DNA of 64,000 bases from Cryptomeria japonica (GCF_030272615.1 NC_081405.1:316234041-316298040), one strand, 5' to 3'; counted from the stretch's first letter, positions 43,894 to 57,290 are shown. The notes: generated from the letters alone by a model not told the origin. A program made the numbers and translations.

Positions 43894-46483
43894 ATGGATC
43901 AAGGTTAGTTTTTGTTAATTTTTGTCTTTCTTTCTCGTTTATTCAATTTGTTTTACGTTTGTAATTTAATTTCATTTATTTCGATTAGGTTTTTTAAATT
44001 TTTTGTTTCAAAAACCAGATTCTGATAATCCACAACAACAACAACAAAATGCACCTCCTGAAAACCCCAAACAAAACCCACAAGATACACCTCCATTTCC
44101 TCCTTTTGACTGTACACCTGAAACAAAGGAGCAATTAATTAATCAGTTAGTGAAAAACATGTCTAAAATAAATAGATTGATTAATAAATTGAAAATATCT
44201 GAGCTTGAGCATCATAAATCCCTCGCTACTAGCCTAGAAACATTAGCTAGTGGTGCCACAACCGTTTCCACACAAATTACAAAATGGGGAAACTTTAGGG
44301 ATATGTGTCATCAATACTATGCTGGTGGGTTATCATACAAGGGAGTGAAAGTAAAAAATATTAGTAAACAACAAATATGTGCCCTTTTTGTTGATCCTAA
44401 AATTGGTCAGTCGTTACCTCTTAATGCAAAGAGGTTTCCCATACATTGGTGTACCAATGTGCAGATGAAGAATCTTTTTTGGCAGAGGTGGTGGATGGTC
44501 TTTGATGATCCACCTTGTAATAATTATGAGGTACCATTGTATTTTTTGAGAAAAGTATTCTATGAAATATCCTCAATGTGCGGCCAAAATATTTTGACAT
44601 GAGAGGGTTTCATGGTAGAGGTGGCGAATTTGCCCAAGATAGACCTGGAGCCCATAGGCGAGTAGCCTCGGAGAGTCATCACTCCCTAGCACCCAAACCC
44701 AAGGTGCATCAAGTTGTCCTAGTAGAGCTAAAAGAGTCAATGGAGCTACAGACTCTTCAAGTGGCCACAACGTTGACTGGTGCCATCATCCAGCATGGGA
44801 CATGGTTAGAACACCCTCTTGTACTGGATGATGAGCCATTAGTTTCTTCAGATAGTGACAGAGAGTGCATTTAGCATGTGTGTGTCAGTTGCTTGGGGAT
44901 ATGCTCATGGACGGATGACGTGGCTACTGCAGATGGATACACATCTCATTCGTGCATGATTTTTGGGAGTAGATGTCAGATCCACACGAATGAGGATGTT
45001 GTGCTGATAGAGGAGTTGATGGAGATGTTGTTTCCCCATCAGCCATAGACATAGGTGTGTTGATTTGAATTCATAGAATTTTATTTATCAGTCACTTTAA
45101 ATTTGTAATTACATAAATGATTTTTTATTTATGCATCAATTTAAATTCATACAAAAAATATGCATTTCAGGATGCATTCAATGGTATCCCATACTCCTCT
45201 CGTAGTTACTACAACTACAACTTGGATTCCTTAGGTATAAATTTTGTAACATGTTAAAATAGAATAGTACACTTTGAATTCAAAAAAAATACAAGATATA
45301 CTATCTTTAATGCTTGGTCTAATTTTTGGTTTGTAGGTGTTGACAAGGGACCAAATGTCTTGGATTGATGACATCACACTCTCAGCAATCGATTTTGGCC
45401 TACAAGGCTATACGATATCATATTTGGTACACCCTTTTTTAGGTATTGTTTTGATGGAATATGCAAGTCATTTCATTTTAGATTTTTAAAATTATGTTCA
45501 ATATATAATCTGTACTAATATCTCATGTTAATTTTGTTTTTTTAGGGTCCCTCCTCTATGTCTAGGCCTCCTCCTAAGCAAAATAATTCCTCAAAGACAC
45601 CAGAACATGGGAAGAACGTAATTGAACATATTTTTAGTTGTACAAATTTTTAAAAATGTTGAAATTGCCTTAGTTGGGGTTTGTAGATTGATTAGTGTTT
45701 TTTGTCTCCATTGAGCTATGTGGATTTGTTGAATGCACCTGATTCGATCATGGATCGAGAGAGGGCCAAGGTATGTATCTCTACTTTATTTTCTTGGTTT
45801 CATGATTATACGCATGTGTACATGTGAACTTGTGATAAATTATAATCTTATAATTTTTTCATATAGGAAATATCCATAGTTGCTTCATCAATGGTGAGCG
45901 CTCCTCGATGCACTAGAGAAGCATCTCAGGATTCGGTACACTCTTGTTTGATATGTTACATTAATTATTTTTAACCTACAATACTTATCATTATATTAAT
46001 TATATTTAATCTTTGATCATTTTTTTTATAGGTAATAGCAACAGTTTTTTCATTGATGGTGAGCCATCCTCAGTCCATTGGAGAAGCATCTTAGGCACCG
46101 GTACATCATTGTTCTCTATATTATAGCCTTTAAGTGGTTTTTATGTTTTTATGTTAGTACATTGTATTAGTCCTACATTTAATCTACCATTTACCCTTCG
46201 CAATTTGGCCATACCGTGGATCCTTTTAAGTTGGTCTTCAAGAAAACTCCTAAGAATGACAAGGAGAGGAGAGTGAAGACATTAGCTCCAAGATCAGCCG
46301 ATGAGGTAATCTACATTATAACTGCAAAGGAATTATAGTTAAATGCATAGTTATATTGTTAATTGTGAACTATTTTCTACAAAAGAATTCTAACTTGGCT
46401 TTTGAATTGTGGTTTTGTAGCCATCTATAGAGTCGTGTACTACATTGAAGAGGCTCGATTTTGATAATCCACCACAAATTTAG
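43894..46483 (+). pseudogene. Multi-exon accessory gene of a DNA transposon, no known domain
   Basis: Exon borders follow GT-AG at nearly every junction: 43894-43903 (ATGGATCAAG), 44019-45054, 45171-45234, 45337-45426, 45546-45617, 45687-45770, 45867-45935, 46032-46100, a decayed acceptor before 46201-46305, and 46421-46483 ending PPQI-stop. The protein starts with MDQDSDNPQQQQQ and a Pro/Gln-rich stretch. A helical region follows, then a Trp-rich segment (KNLFWQRWWMVFDDPP). After a one-base frameshift near 44575 comes FDMRGFHGRGGEFAQDR. Later exons are Ser/Pro-rich and basic (PPPKQNNSSK, KKTPKNDKERRVK). Stops lie at 44872-44874 and near 45047. Exons 45867-45935 and 46032-46100 are both 69 nt and similar, an exon duplication. 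I do not recognise the protein. The convergent transposase suggests a partner protein of the same transposon. Confidence 0.6.
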
Positions 46484-46639
46484 GATCATATAGTGTTAGT
46501 TGTGGGCATAGAATGACCAAAACATGTAGATATATTCTACATTTTTATTGTATATCGATTTGGACATGGCATATGCCACATTTTTGTAATACTTGTATTG
46601 ACTTAGGAGACATGCCTTTTTTTGATATATATATATATA

Positions 46640-46967
46640 TATATAAATGTTGATATTCGATCCAATAAATGTGTACTTAGTTCATTATTGTGTATTCATT
46701 GTATTTTATGGCTGTCCGTTTATAAAGTTAATTGATCATTTTCCTATGTAATCAACAATATGAATATAAACAACAAAAATCTATGATATAAAACATTGCA
46801 ATCGTGGAATATGATTTGATTAAACTTCTAAAATGTTGAATTAACCCTACAAAATTCCTTGTATTCAGTTCATTATTGTGTATTCAGTGTATTTGGTGGC
46901 TGCATTTTTATAAATTTAAATGAAAATTTTCCTATGTAATTAACAATATAAATATAAACAACAATAT
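46640..46967. repeat. 188-bp tandem duplication 3' of the plus-strand gene
   Basis: TTCATTATTGTGTATTCA occurs at 46681 and 46869, followed in both by a TGTATTT-GTGGCTG-like stretch, TTTTCCTATGTAAT and AATATAAACAACAA. Between 46484 and 46640 there is an AT-rich 3' region with a TA microsatellite at 46628-46643. Confidence 0.8.
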
Positions 46968-47159
46968 GTGTGTGGTGTGAGAGCACCCTTATGCTCGCAA
47001 TGGTCAAATTTTGGTTCTCGTGTTTGGGGTCATTTGGATCAAAGATGCAAAAGTTGCTCAATTGTTGTCAAAAATGCTAAATTATTGTCAAACTTGTCAA
47101 ACTTGTCAAATTTTGGCTTCATTTGGATAAAAGATGTAAAAGTTGCTCAGTTGTTGTCA

Positions 47160-49130
47160 AAGTTGTCAAACTTGCAAGATAGGCTAGAATTGATTCAGTT
47201 CATCATGTGAATAAACCAACATCATGAGCACGTCCAGGTGGGAAGGTTTATGCTAGGCATGCTCCTCTTGTGCATCCCAAAGTGTCGGAACATCGAGAGT
47301 CATACCCTACCTATGCGATCTCTCAAGTGCTCTGAGTCCAAAAATCTATCAAATTTTGATAGACTATTTCCTCACATCTAGGATACATATGATCAATCTT
47401 CTTGAACTCATGGTGTCATGTGAAGCTCCTCTACAATGTCCTATCATGGTTTTTGACGACTTAGAGCCATTTTCAATTGGTAGCATTTTTTTGCCTGCTA
47501 CAAAACTGTCAATTGCATGCAATGTAAAGTTGCAAGATACACTAGAATTGATTCGGTTCATCCTATGCACAAAATGACATCATGAGCATGTCGGGGTGGG
47601 AAGGTTTATGCTAGGCATGATCCTCTCATGCATCCAAAAGTGTCGAAACATCAAGAGTCATACCCTACCAGTGCAATCTCTCAAGTTCTCTGAGTCCATA
47701 AATTATCAAACTTTGACGGACTATTTCTTCCAATCCAAAACACATATGATCGATCTATTTGAACCTGTTGGGTCACTTAAGGCTCCTCTACAATTTTCTA
47801 TCATTGTTCTTGATGACTCAGAGCCATTTTCAATTGGTAGCATTTTTTTTCTTGCTACAAAAACTGTCAGTTGCATGCAATGCAAAGTTGCAAGATAGGC
47901 TAGAATTGATTTGGTTCATCCTGTGCACAAACCAACATCACAAGCATGTATAGGTGGTAAATTTTATGCTAGGAATGCTCCTCTCATGCATCCCAAAGTG
48001 CCACAACATCGAGAGTCATACCCTACTGATATTATCTCTCAAGTGTCTTGAGTCCAAACAATTATCAAAATTTGATGGACTGTCTCTTCCAATACAGCAC
48101 ATATGATCAATCCATTTGAACTTGTGGGGTTGCGTGAGCCTTCTCTACACTAGCCTATCTCAATTTTTGATGACTTGGAGTCATTTTCAATTGGTAGCAT
48201 TTTTTCACCTGCTACAAAAATTGCCAGTTGCATGCAATGCAAAGTTGCAAGATAGGCTAGAATTTATTTACTTCATCCTGTGCACAAACCGAAATCATGA
48301 GTATTTTTGGGTGGGTAGGTTTAAGCTAGTAATTCTCCTTTCATGGATGCCAAAGTGGCGAAACATTGAGAGTCATACCCTACCGATGCGATCTCTCAAG
48401 TCGCTTGAGTCCAAAAAATTGTCAAACTTTGACAGACTATTTCTTCCAATCCAAGACACATATGATCAATCTGTTTCAACCTATGGGGTCATGTGAGGCT
48501 CTTCTATTATGGGCTATCTTTGTTTTTGAGGACTCAAATCCATTTTCAATTGGTAGCATTTTTTCACCTACTGCAAAAACTATGAGTCGCATGCAATGCA
48601 AAGTTGCAAGATAGCCTAGAATTGATTCAGTTCATCCTATGCACAAACTAACATCATGAGTGCATTTGGGTGGGAAAGTTTACACTGAGAATGCTCCTCT
48701 CATGCATCCCAAAGTATCAGAACATTAAGAGTCATACCCTACCGATGCGATCTCTCAAGTTCTCTAAGTCCAAAAAATTGTCAAACTTTGACGGGTTGTT
48801 TCTTCCAATCGAGAATACATATGATTGATCTGTTTGAACCTGTGGGGTTGTGTGAGGCTCCTCTATAATGACCTATCTTGGTTTTTGATGACTCAGATCC
48901 ATTTTCAATTGGTATAATTTTTTGCTTGCTACAAAAATCATCATTTGCATGCAATGCAAAGTTGCAAGATAGGCTAGAATTGATTTGGTTCATCCTGTGC
49001 ACAAACTGACATCACAAGCACATTAGGGTGGGAAGTTGTACACTAGGAATTCTCCTCTCATGCATCCCAAAGTGTCAGAATATCGAGTCATACCCTACCG
49101 ACGTGATGTACAAGTTGCTTGACAATGTTT
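47160..49130. repeat. Tandem array of a 358-bp satellite, about 5.5 copies
   Basis: The landmark GTCATACCCTAC occurs at 47299, 47657, 48015, 48372, 48731 and 49087, spacings 358, 358, 357, 359 and 356. Each unit also has TTTTCAATTGGTAGCATTTTTT, GCATGCAATGCAAAGTTGCA and CTCATGCATCCCAAAGTG. Units differ by scattered substitutions. Open frames of 60-126 codons recur in each unit and break at the same places, so they look like satellite by-products. A shorter duplicated piece (GCAAAAGTTGCTCAATTGTT) precedes the array at 47046 and 47124. Confidence 0.95.
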
Positions 49131-49250
49131 TTGACAATTTTTTTGACAATAATGACAATTTTTGCTCAAATTGTATCTAGACTCAATCTATGACTCCTAT
49201 GACCCGATAATGACTCAAATAATATTCCATGATTATACAAGAATTCTCAT

Positions 49251-49316
49251 GATTGACCTTATCAATAATGGTCATGGTTGACCTTATCAATAATGGTCAT
49301 GATTGACCTTATCAAA
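49251..49316. repeat. 25-bp tandem repeat, three copies
   Basis: TTGACCTTATCAATAATGG begins at 49253 and 49278 and a third copy at 49303, period 25. A looser repeat of AAAGATAGTCACA follows at 49330-49380. Confidence 0.85.
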
Positions 49317-49619
49317 TCACATAAACTCAAAAGATAGTCACAAAAGATAGACACAAAAAATAGTCACAAAACATCGTCACATATTATTTATGGTCAAATT
49401 AGCTGTTGGCTATTTGAATATAAAAAAAAATGTCTTAAAAATCATCTCATGGGCTTTTATACAAAATTTGGCATTACAATATGTGCGATTCAGCTCATCG
49501 CCATTTTAATAAACAAAATTGGCATCTAAATATGTACAAATCAGCTCATGGGCATTTATATATATACAAAATGAATATAGAACAATTCGTCGACAATATA
49601 TACAAAATTCTCAAAATCA

Positions 49620-52571
49620 TTCTACTCTGAATCGTAGAATCAATCAAGTGAGCCTTTAGGATCAGCTCTAACCTGTATTGTGTCAAGTATTGCCTCATGG
49701 TTAGATTCACTAACTTTCCATAAAATATTGTTATGAGGTCTACCATGATACTTCATCAAATGAATATGTGTTGCAACAACAAGGTTAGAGAAATGAAGAA
49801 TATGTTTATGTGTTTCAAAGTCCTCGAATTACCAAAAATTAGAATTCTTGATAGGGTATCTCCTAAGCCATGTTCCTATCATGAAAACGGACCCTATTGG
49901 GTACTCAATACCCTCTTCATCAATGATTGTGGTTGTCAATTTTCTTTTAGGCTCAACACAATGACACAAATAGTAATTTGTTCCTTCTACGTTGTTCTCT
50001 TCTACAACAACTGCATACACATGACCTGCATTTTATAAAGTGATAAATAATACCAAAAATAAAGTGTGTTGTACAACAAAATGAACCAAAAATAATACTT
50101 CCAAAAAAATTAACTCAAAAAATCACCTGAGTCCACTAGGTCAGATACATGGTCAAAATCCACGGATGTCTCCATATGGCTCAATTGTAGTGCTTTGGGA
50201 TTTTGATATGTATCAATGGGAACCAACGGTCTACAAGACCATTTGTCAACCCACTCTTGTGATTCACATTCTTCCCACAAACAATACATGCATGAAGAGA
50301 AAAAATATGCCATCTATCTCATATAAATTACTAGTGAACTTGCATTTGAACTCATAAATGAGTGCATGGCACTCGATCCTGCAACTGTACAACAATCTAG
50401 ATAGTTTTCAATGTTAGATTCAATGATCAACCAAAAATATCTACAAACCATTAACGTACCTAGATTACTTGGACCCATCGTAGAGTTACACCATCGCACA
50501 ATTTTTTCTACATCTATCAACTTAGCACCATCTCCGTACTTCAATTCTTCTCTAGCTAGGGCTCTTTTTACACATGCTCTTGCACCATCGTGCTCACCCT
50601 TACCATGTCCAGTCTTAGTGAAATTCCAAAAATGTTGTACACCGCTTGTCATATGCATCCTTGTCAACCAATAAAACATCCTTGTATTCTTGAATTGTGC
50701 GGTGCAATTATCTGACCATATTAAGTGTCGAATGTATTGTATGTTTCTTTCCTTTAAATTATCATAGAAAACTTTAAAGAATCCTTGTACAAATTCTGAT
50801 GAATGAGTATGATCATCATTATGTAAAGTGATACTCTCTTACAACCTTTCTATCCTCCTTTGTGCTATCATCTACATGCATGAACGTTATGTGTACAAAA
50901 ATAGAAACTTGTGTAGAATAATAATACATAGATTGCACTTCATTTTGTGGTTGTAGTGTATAATTTTCAGCAAAATCAATGATAGAGACAATAGTTCCAA
51001 GAGGAAATATGTCCTTACATAACTTGAATTGCTCATCTAACCATCAAGCTCTATGTGTATACATTATGTACTTATAAACTAGTTTCTCTTGAAACATTTT
51101 CATAAATTTAGCTACACATATATAATTTTTCACTAGCTCACATCTCTTCAAATCTTTTCCATCTTTAACTCCATATGTAATTGTCTTGTATTTTTCAAAA
51201 GATACAATTTTCCTACCAATTTCATGTGTGCTCTCCAAATGTACACATCTTGGTAAATGTTGCAAACCACCACATATAGCACAAGAACCTTCCAAACAAG
51301 GCATCTTATAATAAATGCAACCATCATTTCTATTACATAGCACACTTGAAATAAATTCTCTTACTAACTTAGGAGGTGCTTGTATATTGCATTCCTGCAA
51401 AACATCATTAGTGTGCAAAGTAGAATAGATATGACAAAAAATATCATAGTGCATGGAAAATTCAATATGCATCCTACAACAACACGTGGTGCATACATGA
51501 TTAATCTTAATATAAAAAGGTTTTGCCATTTCAAAAAATATTTGAGAAAATCCTATTTGAGGCAACTTTTCAAGGAATCTTTCATAAAATTTTGTTTGAG
51601 TCATATCCAAATAGTGTTTGGCATGTGGCTCATGATTTGTAGACCCGGTTCCCCATCTAACAACATCTCTTTGGTTGGGCGAAACTCTTGTGTTGGAATG
51701 CCAAAAATTTTCAATTAATGTTCTTAGTGTATCAACAACAACCTTGTCTTTGCATGGTAGTCTACCCGAGAATTCCCAAAGATAATTATTGTTATGTTGT
51801 TCTATTTTTTCTCACCTCTTTAATGTTTTACTTAATGTTGTTCTACTAATGTTTAATGACTTACATGTTTTCCTTATCAAATGATATTTTTTTATTTTCT
51901 TGCTCATTATGGTTGATGTAATGGCATGACGAGTAGAATTAGAATCTTTAGTACATTATATTGAACCAATATCTTGATATGCATCAAATAGATTTCTCAC
52001 AATAGTTCTTTCACTATTACTTTCAGATGATCTTAGGCCTAGAATTTTCATTGTCTCTCTAAAATTTAAATTTTTAAAATCATTTGAACAATTAATTTAC
52101 ATCTTGCAGTTTGATTTAAGTTTTCAAAATAGTTTGGCCATATTCTCTTAACCATTCTCCCACAAGTTCATTCATTCATTTTATCGGGCATTGGCTTCAA
52201 TATATTCTCATCAATGTCAATTAGATACTTTGGCTTCCTACGAATGATTCTAGGAGGTGTTAACATTAGTGCATTGTGTACATTCAATTTATCAAATAGA
52301 GCAGGTGTATGTTCATCATTTAATTGATTATTGAAGGTGGTCTCTTCTTCAATAGGTTCATATGGTAAATCAAATGTCTCTTATTCAATTGCAATATGTG
52401 CATTATGTTCATTTGGTAAATCGAATTGAGATGTTGAGGATGACATACCTTCTTCTCCCATTGTTCTTATGTCACGTAAATTTTTCATACACTGCTTTTG
52501 TCCTTCTTTTTCAGCCTCTCGTTGTTCCATCATTCCTCGCTTGTTCTTTCCCATGCTTGATATCGATTGTC
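49620..52571 (-). pseudogene. DDE-type DNA transposase gene, multi-exon, degenerate
   Basis: Exons on the minus strand are about 50461-52571 (acceptor TTCTATTTAG, ATG at 52554, MGKNKRGMMEQRE), 50127-50378 and 49620-50025. Introns have GT-AG ends. Catalytic-type blocks are IIDFAENY (Asp codon 50975-50977), WSDNCTAQFKN (Asp codon 50710-50712) and GHGKGEHDGARACVKRAL (Glu codon 50593-50595), a D-x(88)-D-x(38)-E layout. Upstream are Cys/His-rich stretches (CTTCCCRMH, CAICGG) that may bind zinc; the last exon has YPIGSVFMIGTWLRRYP. Defects include stops near 51040 and 51810, a frameshift near 50860 and a T-run frameshift near 50300. The motif set recalls a group of animal transposases with 'SDGAASQYKN' and 'HGKG.CDG'. 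Sola-like is possible, but I cannot name the superfamily. Confidence 0.75.
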
Positions 52572-52754
52572 CTAAATAGAATCATATTACATATATATGT
52601 AAACAAAAGTTCATAAACAAACAAATAACCATAAATATGCATCTTATCATTGTTTTTTGAATCAAAACTATTTAACAATCACAATAATATTGACAAAACT
52701 AATTAAAAAAACTTTTAAAATTCCTAGTTAGACAACTAAATTAACAGTGCAGGA

Positions 52755-54400
52755 TTGGAGGAGGTTCGAATGTTCTCGGTTTTCAGAACAGGGTTCCATG
52801 GAATGAAAGATGGTGGCAAGATGATAGTGCAGGATGGCAAGGCATGGCAAGGCCTCAAAGCGGGGCTACAGGGAACGACAAACTGTGGCAAGGTTCTAGG
52901 GTCCTCCATCAGGCTCGCCAAGGATAGTCAAAGGATGCCCCTCATTTTGGCCAATACTCAAAATTTGACATCAACCCCTTCGTCAAAATCTTCAGGGATA
53001 AACCTTTCATCAAACCGGTTTCGGACTTACCCTTAGGAAATAGATAGCTGAATTATTTTGCATGTCTACAAGAACCTGCAGAATTATTTGAACTCCATCT
53101 AGCCCGCTCATTTCATTCCCATCCTCACAAAGCAAACGGTAACCTGCAGAATCATTTGAACCCCAACACCTTCACTCAAGGAGCTTCTCTTAACCATGGG
53201 GCTCATAAGGTCCCTAGAGGTCACCCAAGCCACCGTCCACCTTTTCAAAAATCATTCGAGTGGGAAAAAAAATTCAAAATTCATTTGGGCAGGAATTCTT
53301 TTTTCAAAATCCTCTAAAAAAGCTTCCACTTTTGAACCCTCTTCGATCGAAAAACCAACAGAAACAACCAATTTTTGACATCTATGAAGCTTCTCTATCC
53401 GTCCCTCACCAGCCCTCTCCCAAGGTTTTCTTTGCTGAAGGGAAGACTGGAGCAAACCAACATGGAGATCATGGAGATCCCCTCAAGTCAAAACTAGTGC
53501 ACTTGGTGTGGAAAAGAAAACTGGCGGAGTGTAAAGAGACGGACTCTTCTTTTCCCATTCTGACTCAGGCTCCGATTGAGAACACCTCCGATATCAAGAT
53601 ATCCTTTCTTGACCACGTTCTCTCCCAGTCAGTCTCTTTTCTCTGGAAATCAGCTCTCATTAGTAAGTTTAATTCTACAATCCCTCTTCAAACCCTAAGT
53701 TCATGGGCAAAAGTCACTGGTTGGGTCTTCATGATATTTTCTTCATCGACAGCCATTCAGATTTTTTTATAGCTCTATTTTCTTCATCAAAAGATAGAGA
53801 TGTAGTTCATAAAAACAAAGGCTAGTTTTGTCAAGGGGCTGGTCTTTTTACTTTATCCTGGATTCCAAATTTTAAACCAAATGCTAATGTGTGTAGATTT
53901 TATCCTTACTGGAACTCTTTTCCCAGTTTGCTTTTTGAATACAAAGACCTGAATATTGTGGAGACCATGGCCAATCAAATAGGCATTTTTGTCGCTCATG
54001 ATATTATACCCTTTGAAATAGTCCAAAGAGATGTTAGGGTTTGCCTTCTCCTTGCCTAAAATAAGACCCTAACAAAGCACCTAACCATCTCATCAAAATG
54101 GGGTTTGTGGCATCAAGACATTGTATTGGATAATGCAGAGGTCATCTGTAAATATCAGCAACAATTAGGCCATTTCACAAATTCCTGTAGTGGTCATGAG
54201 CGCTCAGAGCTTTTAGTCTATAAAATTTGCTGCTCAGACCCACTTCAATGTACTTCCCATCAACATGAGGTAGTTCTATCTTCTGATCCTATACAATCAT
54301 GTAATGATCCCTCTGAACCTCAGGATGTCTTAAATTTTGAACCATCCTACATTCAATGGATTAATCGGTTGACCCATTTTTTCATCATGTACAGCTAGAT
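52755..54400 (+). pseudogene. LINE B ORF1
   Basis: Frames at 52755-53036 and 53260-53772 are followed by a decayed DUF4283-type region (ALISKFNSTIPLQTLSSW at about 53660). At 54147-54188 the zinc knuckle is visible, but its second Cys is Gln (ICKYQQQLGHFTNSC). Stops and shifts throughout. Confidence 0.75.
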
Positions 54401-54949
54401 TCTTTATAGCTATAAAGCTGCCCCCATGCCCACACCAGTTCTCCAATTATGTGACATAACATTTGATGATAGAGAAACTATAGTTTGAGACCTAATGTTC
54501 AACAAATCCCTAATTGATATCCAAAATTTAATGTAGAATTTATCAGTTTCTTGGATAACTGCCTGAAATAAGGAGGGTCATATCCAAGAAGTAGTGGATG
54601 ATATCCTATCCACTCTTGCTACCACTATGATTGAGGAAATTGTAGAGGAGGAAGGTGTTAGTATGACAAATGTAATGTATCCCTTATAGAAAATAAGGTG
54701 TTGTTGTTCAACTTCTGACATCTCAGATAAAGGGGATCTCCCCTTGGAAATTAGGCAGAAAGAAATGGAAACCCTTCCACAAGATGGTGAGGAAAAAAGA
54801 TTTAATTTTGACTATGCACAATCCTTATCAGTTGAGCAGAGCCCCAGTTTGAAATTAAATGGCTTTAAAACCCAAAAAAAGAGATGTAGAAAACCAAACT
54901 TTGTGAAGATCTAAGAAGAAATATAGGCAGGTGTGCAGAGTACTCTAAA

Positions 54950-55665
54950 TTGAAAATTTAAAGTATCAAAATGAATTACAAGGAGTGAGAATCAATGCCC
55001 CTGAAAAAAGAGGGAGAATCAAATCTCACCTTGATTCTTCAAAGGCTGACATTTTTTTACTCCAAGAAATGAAGCTATCATAGGAAATGTATGACAAAAC
55101 AATGGCTAAATGGACACAATTCGGATCGGCCCACATGTAAGGTATTGGAGCCTCAGGAGGATTGCTTACATTATGGAATCCTAAAAAAGTTCAAGTTCAC
55201 TTATTAAAACAAGATCATAGCTGATAAATGTTGAAAGCAGTATGCTATGACATGACATTTATAGTATTCTATGTTTATGGCCCCATCCCCGCTCAAGAAA
55301 AGAAAGACTTATGGGACAAACTGACCCTGTTACTCCAACAAGAAGAAGCACAAAATTTCATCATTGGAGGAGAATTTAATGAAATCTTGTCTCATAAGGA
55401 GAAACAGGGAGGAATCTGCCCACCTCCATGATCTATGCAGGATTTTCTAAGTTTAACCATAGAAAACAACTTATTGGATGTGATCCCTAATAATGGTCTC
55501 TTCACTTGGACTAATAAGAGATCAGGATTCCTTTAGATTGTAGAGAGACTCGACTGGTTTTTTATTCCCTTGGAATGGCACCTTAATCAGGTCATTTATT
55601 ACTCAGACATTCTCCCTATTGCTGAATCAGATCACTTCCTAGTCGAAATTGTCCTTGAATGGTAA
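54950..55665 (+). pseudogene. LINE B ORF2 endonuclease domain
   Basis: The blocks LLQEMKLS, GASGGLLTLWNP, FIIGGEFNEILSHKEKQGG and AESDHFLVEIVL correspond to the endonuclease blocks QETK, SGG, GDFN and SDH. SDH is intact, GDFN reads GEFN. Several in-frame stops. Confidence 0.88.
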
Positions 55666-56029
55666 AAACGAAACCCCATGCCGGTTTTTGGTTCCTCCTT
55701 CAAGTTTGAGCATATGTGGTTTAGACATCCACATTTTTAGGCTTTATTAAGACAACGGTGCATATCCGTCCCTGCATGTACTGGAAGAAAGATGTTCAAA
55801 AATTTTAAGAAACTTCAGTTTATTAAGGTCCAGGCTAAGGAATGGAATAGAAAGATCTTTAAGAATGTTTTTGCAAAAAAAAAAATCATTGCCCAAAAAT
55901 TGGAAGAAGTTAACTAAAACATAATTTCCAAGGGCTTGGATCAATTCCTGCACTCTACATAGAAGGGTCTTCAAAGTGAGTGGGAAGAAGTCTATAAGAG
56001 AGAAGAAGAATATTGGAGACACAAATCAA

Positions 56030-57290
56030 GAGAGATCTGGCTGAAGCAGGGAGATAAGAATACAAAATTCTTTCATGCTTCCACAAAACAAAGAAAAGCT
56101 TCTAATGTTATATTCTCAATCAAGCATGAGGACTCAATGGCATTGACTAAAAATTTAGTAGATATTCAAGAACACGGAGTTAAGTTTTTTAAGAATCTTC
56201 TAGTCCCCCCACCCTCTAATTTATATCCTTTCTGGAAGGATAATGTTGAGCTTCTACTGCAATCTATCCCACCTTTGATCTTCGACTAGGATAATAGAGC
56301 CCTACTGGCCCCCTTCACTATGAAGGAATTCCACAAAGTGGTATTTTCCCTTTCCTCAGATAATGCCCCAGGTTTGGATGGGTTCACCACCCTCTTTTAT
56401 CAAAAGTGTTGGGATGTGACTGGTTTTGACCTCTTAGAGGTAATGGAAGAATCCAGGAAAAGGGAAGCAATGCTAAAAAGTTTTAATGCAACAAATATTG
56501 CTCTCATCCCAAAAAATCCTTCCCCCTCATCATTCACAGAGTTATGACCTATTTCTCTTTGTAACACAATATATAAGATTGTAACTAAGCCTATTTACCT
56601 TAGAATGCACTACCTTATACCTAAGATCATCTCGCAAGAACAAGGGGGTTTTGTCCCTGGTAGGGAGACTATGGAAGGAGGCCTAGTAGTGCATGAGGTT
56701 TTACACTCTGTCCATGAAAGCCAACAAGAAAATTTTGTTATCAAACTTGATATGATGAAGGCATACGACCGGGTTAAGTGGGATTTTATTTTTAAAGTAT
56801 TATCAAAATTCGGCTTCTTAGACAAATGGTGCAAATGGATCAAAACTTGCATCTCAGGCATGCATTTTTCTATTCTAATAAATGGTTATCCCTCAGGTTT
56901 TTTTCAGGGCACACAGCGAATAAGACAAGGCGACCCTTTGTCACCTTCTCTCTTCATTCTCATGGTAGATGCCTTGAGAATATACATCAATTTTCAATCT
57001 TCAAAAGGGCTTTGGCTTGGTGTCACTCTTCCAGGTACTTCAATAATAGTAACTCACTCTCTCTTTGCGGATGATACATTGTTATTTGGTAAGTCTTCTC
57101 TAAATGAAGCCAAGGTCATCAAGCAAACATTGGATATCTATTCTTTTGCTTAGGGTCAAAAAATAAATGCTGCCAAGTCTAAGATTTTCATTTTCAACAC
57201 ACCTTCAATCTTGTCAATAAGAATATGCAAGACCTTGGGCTTCTCAATGGGCCAATTGCCATCCTCCTACCTTGGCATCCCCTTTTTCAT
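56030..57290 (+). pseudogene. LINE B ORF2 reverse transcriptase
   Basis: WLKQGDKNTKFFHAST (about 56040), NAPGLDGFTTLFYQKCW, a stop at 56545-56547 in the place of the Arg of the usual [50 protein letters not shown], and the catalytic FADDTLLFG (57064 on). Block order and residues are standard for L1-clade RT. A stop at about 57151 precedes GQKINAAKSKIF. It is the best-preserved RT in the window. Confidence 0.93.

Noticed and set aside
47356-48614. Repeated 60-126-codon frames in the satellite as a repeat protein
   Set aside because: The frames end at the same conserved stops in each unit and the unit length of 356-359 bp is not kept at a multiple of three.
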